DNA from: Nocardia flavorosea
Lineage (GTDB): Bacteria > Actinomycetota > Actinomycetes > Mycobacteriales > Mycobacteriaceae
Reading direction: 5' to 3'
DNA: 64,000 nt
Assembly (NCBI RefSeq): GCF_015477805.1
Contig: NZ_JADLQL010000003.1
Coordinates: 620,001-684,000 of the forward strand
The notes below the pieces were generated by a model. The model saw only the letters and a list, made by a program, of their open reading frames with translations. It was not told where the DNA came from and searched no databases. The translations under genes were made by a program, and so were the position numbers. Shown here piece by piece: positions 54,861 to 61,811 of the stretch (positions are counted from its first letter, which is position 1; the number at the start of each line of letters is the position of its first letter).

Positions 54861-55745
54861 TCAGGATCCGGACCGCGGTGACGAGCGCATTTCTACTCGC
54901 AGCAGGTAGTCACGGATAATCGAAATGTACTCACTGCGCAGGGGCTCCTCTTCGAGGAAGCCCATATGCGCCGCGCCGGGCTGGGTGATGTGCTCGGAAT
55001 CGGGTATGCGGCTGGCGATATCGGCCAGATGGGTGGGGACGCACTCGTCGTATTCGCCGCCGAGTACCAGAGTGGGGACCCGGATTCGATCGAGTATGTC
55101 GAATATGTCCCAATCGGCCAGGGTTCCGGTCACGTGGTAGTCCGCATCGCCGATCATTGTCCGGAATGTCAGCGGGCACATTTTTTCCGGATCCAGTCGT
55201 ACCGTCGCCGTGCGGACGATATGTGCCCGCAGATATTCCTCCTGGGCTATCCGGTAATCGGGATCGTCCACGGTGGCATCGAGCTCACGTCCGTAGGTTC
55301 GCTCCAGAACACGGCCCGGTAACTCTGCCAGCAGGCCGCGGACCTCCTTCTCGAACCGGGGCACGCTCGCCAAACCGTTGGCGCAGATCAGGCTCGTCCA
55401 CTCGGGTGCCCGCTGGGCGGCGAACTGGAGCCCGAGCATCGCACCCCACGAGTGGCCGTAGACATGCGGGAACCGCAGTCCGAGACCGTCGATCACCGCC
55501 GCGAGTTCGTCCAGGAAACGCGGCACCGTGAGCAGTCCGGTGTCGTCGATCGGATCCGAACGCCCTACTCCGAGCTGGTCGTACCAGATGACTTCCCGTT
55601 CGGCGGTCAGCGGTTCGAAGGCTTCGAACAACAAATCGCTGGGGTAGCCCGGGCCGCCGTGGACAAGGAGCAGCGGTACGCCGCCGTGGCCTGCTCGCCG
55701 GTACCAGACAGTGCCGCCGGGGACGGCTGTTCTTCCCTCCCTCAT
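54861..55745 (-). CDS. Proline iminopeptidase-like alpha/beta hydrolase
   Basis: 294 residues, S33 family. HGGPG at 29-33 and nucleophile motif GHSWGA with Ser99 are diagnostic; the acid is in GGEYDECVP and the histidine in GAAHMGF. May cleave N-terminal proline or an amide. ATG at 55745 overlaps the stop of the NTF2-like gene (ATGA), so the two are co-translated. Confidence 0.88.
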   Translation of the reverse strand: MREGRTAVPGGTVWYRRAGHGGVPLLLVHGGPGYPSDLLFEAFEPLTAEREVIWYDQLGVGRSDPIDDTGLLTVPRFLDELAAVIDGLGLRFPHVYGHSWGAMLGLQFAAQRAPEWTSLICANGLASVPRFEKEVRGLLAELPGRVLERTYGRELDATVDDPDYRIAQEEYLRAHIVRTATVRLDPEKMCPLTFRTMIGDADYHVTGTLADWDIFDILDRIRVPTLVLGGEYDECVPTHLADIASRIPDSEHITQPGAAHMGFLEEEPLRSEYISIIRDYLLRVEMRSSPRSGS

Positions 55746-56149
55746 GGCCGGCTCTCACCTGGCCCACTGTCCGCGCCGCTCCTACGGCCGGTGGATGGAA
55801 CGGTATACGTATATTCTTCCATCCGGTCGATGAGCGAGCCGTCGAATCGGAAATACGTCGCCGAATGAATTTCGCTGGCGGTGCCGCCTTCGAGGCGTAG
55901 CCGGAGTATATTCTGTTGCAGTACTTCCGGTGGACGGCAAAACTGCCTGACTATCTCGTATTCCAGTGACAGCACCTGCCCGGAAAGCGATTCGAGCCGG
56001 CTCAATTTCTCGGCGATCGGCTGATCTCCGGTGCCGTCGTTGTGCCATACGACGGCGGTATCGGTACACATCGCCCGCATGGAATCGAAATCGAGAATTT
56101 CCAGATTCCGGAGGAACCGGGTTGCTTTCTCGTCGAGTTCACTGTCCAT
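55742..56149 (-). CDS. NTF2/SnoaL-like protein
   Basis: 135 residues from ATG at 56149, preceded by AAAGGG. The layout matches the NTF2 cone fold: an N-terminal helix with FLRNLEILDFDSMRAM, then TDTAVVWHNDGTG and a late strand TYFRFDGSLIDRMEEYTY. Such proteins are isomerases, hydrolases or binding domains. Coupled to the iminopeptidase-like gene; common small-molecule pathway likely, substrate unknown. Confidence 0.78.
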   Translation of the reverse strand: MDSELDEKATRFLRNLEILDFDSMRAMCTDTAVVWHNDGTGDQPIAEKLSRLESLSGQVLSLEYEIVRQFCRPPEVLQQNILRLRLEGGTASEIHSATYFRFDGSLIDRMEEYTYTVPSTGRRSGADSGPGESRP

Positions 56150-56457
56150 CTCGGCCCTTTCACGCTGCTCGGCAACTGAACACATAGTGCGCAGAGATAC
56201 GCCGGAAACCATCGCCGCCCGGCGGATTCCAGTGTATTGAGATAATTCGTAAACGGTAGTCTTGACTTCCATTTCGCATTCCAGCAGTACTGCGCGGGAG
56301 AAGCCGGAATTCCCGCACTTCCGGATAAAGCGCAAAGGGGCCGCCGACCGAGTACCGGGGCTTTCGAGCCCCGAGCAGGAGGCGGCAGCCCGATCGGATG
56401 GGGGGACTCCGGGAAATCGGTCGACCCCGGCCGGTGCGGATGCCAGGGTGGTCTCCT
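56150..56457. other. Divergent intergenic region, 308 bp
   Basis: Between the NTF2-like and methyltransferase genes. The leftward frame continues openly through part of it, but without a start signal. No clear operator found. Confidence 0.4.
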
Positions 56458-57213
56458 ATGGAACGGGCATTTGCGGACCTGGTGCGGGAGGCTGCGGCGG
56501 TATCGGTGGAGGGCTGGGATTTCTCGTGGCTCGACGGCCGGGCCACCGAAGCGCGGCCGTCGTGGGGTTACCAGCGGCTCATGAGTGCCCGGCTGGAAAC
56601 CGCCACCGCGGCACTGGATATCCAGACCGGTGGCGGTGAGGTCCTCGCCGGCGCCGCGATCTTCCCGCCGACCATGGTTGCCACCGAATCCTGGCCACCG
56701 AACGTAGCGAAGGCCACCGCCCTGCTGCACCCGCGGGGCGCTGTCGTCGTCGCGACACCCGACGAGGCTCCGCTGCCGTTCGCCGATTCGGCGTTCGACC
56801 TGGTCGTATGTCGGCATCCGGCGACCGTCCGGTGGGAGGAGATCGCCCGGGTGCTGCAATCGGGCGGAACCTACCTCGCCCAGCATGTCGGGCCGGCGAG
56901 CGTATTCGAACTGGTCGAATACTTTCTCGGCCCACAGCCGCAAGCCCGGCGGGCCCGGGATCCGCGCGACGAGTCCGCCGCCGCCCGGGCGGCCGGTCTG
57001 GAGATCACCGATCTGCGCACCGAACGCTTGCGGATGGAGTTCCACGACATCGGCGCGGTGGTGTACTTCCTGCGAAAGGTGATCTGGCTGGTTCCCGGTT
57101 TCACCGTCGACACCTACCGCGACACCCTGCGCCGGTTACACGACCGGATACAGCGGCAAGGGCCCTTTGTCGCGTACTCCGCCCGGACCCTGGTGGAGGC
57201 CGCCAAGCCTTGA
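56458..57213 (+). CDS. Class I SAM-dependent methyltransferase
   Basis: 251 residues from ATG at 56458. Motif I is ALDIQTGGGEVLAG, followed by FPPTMVATESWPPN and LPFADSAFDLVVCRH, then EEIARVLQSGGTYLAQHVG (post-motif region). This set is typical of a group of actinobacterial methyltransferases. Substrate unknown. Confidence 0.83.
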   Translation: MERAFADLVREAAAVSVEGWDFSWLDGRATEARPSWGYQRLMSARLETATAALDIQTGGGEVLAGAAIFPPTMVATESWPPNVAKATALLHPRGAVVVATPDEAPLPFADSAFDLVVCRHPATVRWEEIARVLQSGGTYLAQHVGPASVFELVEYFLGPQPQARRARDPRDESAAARAAGLEITDLRTERLRMEFHDIGAVVYFLRKVIWLVPGFTVDTYRDTLRRLHDRIQRQGPFVAYSARTLVEAAKP

Positions 57214-57332
57214 CCGCGCCGGCCGGGTGGTGGTTGCCCAGCTCGGTGGCGGCCTCGGGAACCGGGGACCGATATCTCTGTCGGTGGGGTGGCTTAGGTT
57301 GATCGGTGTGATGACAGACGGGAGGGGATCCC

Positions 57333-57827
57333 ATGGGCTCCGATGACCAAGCGCGGGAACATTATTCGGTGGTGCAGATGCTGCCGGTGGTCGCGCCGCG
57401 CAAGCTTGCGAAGGTGCCGTTCGTGGAGATGGCCGACGGGCGACTGCAGGGGGTGGTGTCGAGCGGATCGGATATCGCGCGCGTCTACGTATCGTCGATT
57501 TCCGCGCGCGAGCACGGGCTCAGTTGCAGCACCAACAACAACAGGCCGTGCGGCGGGCACTCCGGCGGGTATGCGTGCAAGCATATTCGGTCGCTGCTGG
57601 CCGAAGCGGTGCTGCAATACGGGATCGATCGGGTTGCTCGGTTCCTCGGTGTGGACGTGCCCGCGGACGGCGATATTCTCGGCCGTCTGGATACGTCCGG
57701 TGCGTCCACCCCGGCGGCTGTCGTGTTCAGCAGATTCCTGCGGCACCTCAGCTATCTGGAACAGCCCGGATCCACGACCCCGGTACCCGAATTGCACTGG
57801 TTCCCGGCGGCGGGGGCACCGGCCTGA
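57333..57827 (+). CDS. SWIM-like zinc-finger protein, first frame of the MoxR/VWA operon
   Basis: 164 residues. The metal site is in SCSTNNNRPCGGHSGGYACK with His84 next: Cys65, Cys73, His76, Cys82 and His84. It departs from the standard SWIM C-x-C-xn-C-x-H because the second position is Thr67. It ends LHWFPAAGAPA with TGA at 57825, overlapping the next ATG (TGATG). One extra G in the run at 57812-57816 would join it to the next frame as AAGGTGLMLGMQL, so the two may be one split gene. Confidence 0.75.
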   Translation: MGSDDQAREHYSVVQMLPVVAPRKLAKVPFVEMADGRLQGVVSSGSDIARVYVSSISAREHGLSCSTNNNRPCGGHSGGYACKHIRSLLAEAVLQYGIDRVARFLGVDVPADGDILGRLDTSGASTPAAVVFSRFLRHLSYLEQPGSTTPVPELHWFPAAGAPA

Positions 57828-59209
57828 TGCTCGGAATGCAGTTGGCGGCGCTGACCGCCGCACCGGATCCCGGAGTCACCGAAGCACTGGATGTGATCGA
57901 CGGTTTCGATACCGCTCTTCTCGACGGCTTCGGCCGAATCGGCGCGGAGGCCGGGGACGCGCTTGCGGGCCTGAGCGCCGCCGTGGCCGGATCGCCGCTG
58001 GCAGCGGCGGTCGCCGAGGCCGTCGCCGCGCTCGATACGGGTTCGATCGAACCCGCGAAGCTCGGCGCGCTGGCCGCCGGCCGCGCAGCCCTGCTGGGCG
58101 CCGTGCACGATGCGCTGCTGCGCCGCTTCGATTCGGCGATCGGGCGGGAACGCGAAACCGCGGCGGCGACTACGCCGCCCGCCGCCGCACCGGGCGGTGC
58201 GGTCCAGGGGTGCCGGGCCTGGCTGCAGGAATTGGCGATCAACGGCTGGCGCGGGGTCGACCACGAACTGGTTTCCGCCGCCGATCGGACGATCGAAGCA
58301 CTGTGGGCCGCGCCCGAACTGCGTCGGCCGGCCGTTCTGCTCGACGGATTCGCCGCCGAACTGCGCGCCGGCGCGCCGATCGCGACACTGGACCGGATTC
58401 CGGTGCGGCGCTGGGCCGACCTGTGGTCGCAGGCCCTGCTGCTGACCTGGCGGGGCGAGCAGGAAATAGCCGCCGAGACCGTATCGGGACGGCTGCTGCC
58501 GATCGGCGTCGACGTGCACGAGCACGGTACGGCGGTGCAGGCACAGGTGCACGCCGTCCTCGAAACCGGAGCCGGACCGGCCCGGCTGGTGCGCGTGAGC
58601 ATCGGTGCGGCCAAGGTCGATACCATTGTCGGCCCGGCCGTCTGGCAAGTTCTCGGTGCGCACCCGCACCTGCTGCAGGCGCTGGCCGAACGCCGGACGA
58701 TCACGGTCGCGGACATGGCGCTCAACACAACCGGCGATCTCCTGTGGGTGGACGCGCACGCCGAACTCGGCGAACCGGCCGATCCGTTCACCACCGCCCG
58801 CATCCAGCTTCCGAAGGCCGTCGCGGCCGCGGCCGCGCCACTGGACCGCCACCCGGTCCACCTGGGGGAACCGGTGCTGCTGGAGAACTACCGCTTCGAA
58901 GACGGCGCCTTCCTCATCGACGGTCATCGCCTGAGCGTCGAACTCGACCGTTTGCCTCGCAGCGGCCCGCTCACTGCCGCCCTCGTCACCAAGTCCACAG
59001 CCTGCCTGGGGCTCGTGCGCTGGGATGGTGGACAGTGGCGGCTGCGCCCACTCGCGGTCGAGTACGTGTTCAAGAAAGCGACGACCTCCGCACACACCGG
59101 TGACTGGGCGCAGGGCCCGACCGATCCGAAGGTCGCCAAAGCGCTGGCCAAATCCGGTGACGCGGTGGAGGTACTGCGCGAACGCGCGGGACGGTTGCTG
59201 CGCAAATGA
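57827..59209 (+). CDS. Unknown protein of the MoxR/VWA operon
   Basis: 460 residues from ATG at 57827. Mostly helical and Ala-rich in the first half, more mixed later; no catalytic motif recognised. It may be the C-terminal part of a YehQ-like SWIM protein, since SWIM members of such loci are often longer than 164 residues, or an independent subunit. TGA overlaps the VWA start (ATGA). The reading frame differs from the preceding gene by one base. Confidence 0.7.
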   Translation: MLGMQLAALTAAPDPGVTEALDVIDGFDTALLDGFGRIGAEAGDALAGLSAAVAGSPLAAAVAEAVAALDTGSIEPAKLGALAAGRAALLGAVHDALLRRFDSAIGRERETAAATTPPAAAPGGAVQGCRAWLQELAINGWRGVDHELVSAADRTIEALWAAPELRRPAVLLDGFAAELRAGAPIATLDRIPVRRWADLWSQALLLTWRGEQEIAAETVSGRLLPIGVDVHEHGTAVQAQVHAVLETGAGPARLVRVSIGAAKVDTIVGPAVWQVLGAHPHLLQALAERRTITVADMALNTTGDLLWVDAHAELGEPADPFTTARIQLPKAVAAAAAPLDRHPVHLGEPVLLENYRFEDGAFLIDGHRLSVELDRLPRSGPLTAALVTKSTACLGLVRWDGGQWRLRPLAVEYVFKKATTSAHTGDWAQGPTDPKVAKALAKSGDAVEVLRERAGRLLRK

Positions 59210-60681
59210 CCACAGCCCACGAGCAGGCCGGCCCTGCGCAACCCGATATCCGCGAAACCCAGCGGCAGATCCTGTACTGGCGTCTGCTCGCCGGAATCTT
59301 CGACTCCGAACCGCCGCCGACCCTGGACTCGGCCGGCATCTCGATCGTCGACGACCTCGGATTACCTGCCGCGTTGCTGGATCCGGGCATCTCCGTCGAT
59401 ACGGTGATCCAGCGGTTCCCCGAGCTCAGGAGTGAATTCGACAGGCTGCGAGCAACTGTCGCGGACTCGGCCGCCGCCCTCCCGGATCCTCCTGCGGCCG
59501 GAGTCGGATCTGCTGCGCCGGATCCGGCCTCCGGTGGCCCGGACCGCGGAGCCGGTGATACGACCCGCCGACCCGAAGCGGACGTATCCGTCTCCGGCCC
59601 CGACGACCACGCGCCGGAACCCACCGGGAATCGCGAGCTCGAGGTACGCAATGCCGCCTTGATATCGAAACTCCTGCTCAACGTGTTCGCCACCGGTTCG
59701 GGCACGGTCGATGCCACCCAGCTCGCGAACTGGCAGGCCGACGCCTGCCATCTGCGTGCCCTGCTGGCCGGCTCCGGTAACGGTGGCAGTGATATCCAGG
59801 CCGCGCTCGGCAAGGTCGAGGGCGAACTCGTGGCCCGGATGCATCTGCGCGAGGTCCTCGCCGACCCGGTGCTCTCGGCGCAGCTCACCCCGAGCATGTC
59901 GCTGATCGAACAGTTGCTGCGCGACAAGGCGAATCTTTCCGGTGTGGCGCTCGCCAATGCCAAGCGGCTGATCCGCCGCTACGTCGACGAGGTGGCCGAG
60001 GTGCTCCGCACCCAGGTGCAGCAGAGTTCGGCCGGCACCGTCGACCGGTCGGTGCCGCCGAAGCGGATCCTGCGCAATCTCGATGTGGACCGCACGATCT
60101 GGAAAAATCTCACCAACTGGAACCCCGAGGACGAACGCCTCTACGTCGACCGGTTGTTCTACCGGCAGACCGCCAAGCGGACGGTGCCCGCGCGGATGAT
60201 CGTGGTGGTCGACCAGTCGGGATCGATGGTCGATTCGATGGTCAACTGCACCATCCTCGCCTCCATCTTCGCCGGACTGCCGAAGGTCGACGTGCACCTG
60301 ATCGCCTTCGATACCCGCGCCTTGGACCTCACGCCGTGGATCCACGACCCGTTCGAGGTGCTGCTGCGCACCAAACTCGGCGGCGGTAACGACGGGCCGG
60401 TCGCGATGGCGATGGCACAACCCAAGATCGCCGATCCCGCCAACACCGTGATGGTGTGGATCTCGGACTTCTACGAGTTCGACCGTTCCCAGCCATTGTT
60501 CGAGGGCATCCAGGCGGTGCACCGCAGCGGGGTGAAATTCATCCCCGTCGGTTCCGTCAACAGCTCCGGGCACCAGAGCGTCAACCCCTGGTTCCGCGAA
60601 CGGTTCAAGGCGATGGGCACTCCGGTGATCTCCGGCCGCATCCAGAAGCTCGTCAACGAACTCAAGAACTTTCTCGACTAG
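59206..60681 (+). CDS. VWA-domain protein (YehP-like)
   Basis: 491 residues. An N-terminal region with acidic and Ala-rich linker (about 85-140) leads to helices and a C-terminal von Willebrand A domain. The metal-ion site DQSGS is at 336-340 (VVVDQSGSM), with later acidic WISDFYEF. VWA proteins paired with MoxR ATPases are thought to recruit substrates for remodelling. It lies between the 460-residue gene (ATGA overlap) and the AAA+ gene (14-bp gap). Confidence 0.9.
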   Translation: MTTAHEQAGPAQPDIRETQRQILYWRLLAGIFDSEPPPTLDSAGISIVDDLGLPAALLDPGISVDTVIQRFPELRSEFDRLRATVADSAAALPDPPAAGVGSAAPDPASGGPDRGAGDTTRRPEADVSVSGPDDHAPEPTGNRELEVRNAALISKLLLNVFATGSGTVDATQLANWQADACHLRALLAGSGNGGSDIQAALGKVEGELVARMHLREVLADPVLSAQLTPSMSLIEQLLRDKANLSGVALANAKRLIRRYVDEVAEVLRTQVQQSSAGTVDRSVPPKRILRNLDVDRTIWKNLTNWNPEDERLYVDRLFYRQTAKRTVPARMIVVVDQSGSMVDSMVNCTILASIFAGLPKVDVHLIAFDTRALDLTPWIHDPFEVLLRTKLGGGNDGPVAMAMAQPKIADPANTVMVWISDFYEFDRSQPLFEGIQAVHRSGVKFIPVGSVNSSGHQSVNPWFRERFKAMGTPVISGRIQKLVNELKNFLD

Positions 60682-60695
60682 GAGACCTCCGCACC

Positions 60696-61811
60696 ATGAC
60701 AGACACCACCCTGCGCGCTCCCGCCGAAATCAAATACGCCGAGGAGCTGGACTGGCTGGAATCCATCGATACCGGGCCCAAACCGTTCGCGTGGCGGCTG
60801 AGCCCGAAGATGGTCCGGCTGTTCATTCTCGGTTCCGAACGCGCCGACGGCCTCGACCGCACGATCGACCAGAAATGGTTCGGGGACCGCAGTTTCGTCG
60901 AACGCAGTATCGTCACCCTGGCCTCCGACCGCGGACTGCTGCTGATCGGCGATCCGGGTACCGGGAAGAGCTGGCTGGCCGAACTGCTCTCGGCGGCCAT
61001 CAGCCGCAACTCCACCCTGGTCGTACAGGGCACCGCGGGCACCACCGAGGACCACATCAAGTACTCGTGGAACATCTCGATGGTGATCGCCAAGGGCCAG
61101 TCGCGCGAATCGATGATCCCCTCGCCCATCATGACCGCGATGGAGCAGGGCGTGATCGGGCGTTTCGAGGAGCTCACCCGCTCCACCAGCGATGTGCAGG
61201 ATGCACTGATCTCGATCCTGTCCGAGAAGTACGTGTCCATCCCCGAACTCGATTCCGACAATATCGTCTTCGCCAAACCGGGCTTCTCCATCATCGCCAC
61301 CGCCAACAGCCGCGACCGCGGCGTGAACGATCTGTCCTCGGCGTTGAAGCGGCGCTTCAACTTCGTGCGGATACCGGTGGTCACGAGCAAACGCAGCGAA
61401 GCGGAGATCGTGCGCTTCCGTACGGCGGAACTGTTGCGCCGTCATCGGATCGAGCTGGAATTGCCGCCCACCCTGCTCGATATCCTGCTCGACAGTTTCG
61501 CCGATCTGCGTGCCGCGGCCGCCGCGGCCGGTAGCGACGACGAGAAGCTGGAATCGGCGCTGTCGACCGCCGAGCAGATCGGCGTACTCGAGGACGCCAT
61601 CCTGCACAGCCAGTTCTTCGGCGACGCCGCGCTGCGGCCGGAGATCCTGGCCGGGTCGCTGGTGGGTTCGCTGGTCCGCCGTGCGCCGGAGGATCTGGCC
61701 ATCCTCAACAAGTTCTGGCACGGCGTGGTCGAGCCGCGCAGTAAGGACCTCGGCGGCGATTGGCAACCCTTCCTGGAGGGCGGCCGCGAAGCCATCGCGA
61801 GGCTTTCGTGA
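60696..61811 (+). CDS. MoxR-type AAA+ ATPase (YehL-like)
   Basis: 371 residues from ATG at 60696 with GGAG upstream. Walker A GDPGTGKSW at 85-93. The Walker B region reads VIGRFEELTRSTSDVQDAL, with glutamates but without the usual hhhhDE, as in YehL-type proteins (recall, moderate certainty). Sensor 1 is TANSRDRG and the arginine finger region ALKRRFNF. It should power remodelling of a target chosen through the VWA protein. Stop overlaps the next start (GTGA). Confidence 0.9.
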   Translation: MTDTTLRAPAEIKYAEELDWLESIDTGPKPFAWRLSPKMVRLFILGSERADGLDRTIDQKWFGDRSFVERSIVTLASDRGLLLIGDPGTGKSWLAELLSAAISRNSTLVVQGTAGTTEDHIKYSWNISMVIAKGQSRESMIPSPIMTAMEQGVIGRFEELTRSTSDVQDALISILSEKYVSIPELDSDNIVFAKPGFSIIATANSRDRGVNDLSSALKRRFNFVRIPVVTSKRSEAEIVRFRTAELLRRHRIELELPPTLLDILLDSFADLRAAAAAAGSDDEKLESALSTAEQIGVLEDAILHSQFFGDAALRPEILAGSLVGSLVRRAPEDLAILNKFWHGVVEPRSKDLGGDWQPFLEGGREAIARLS

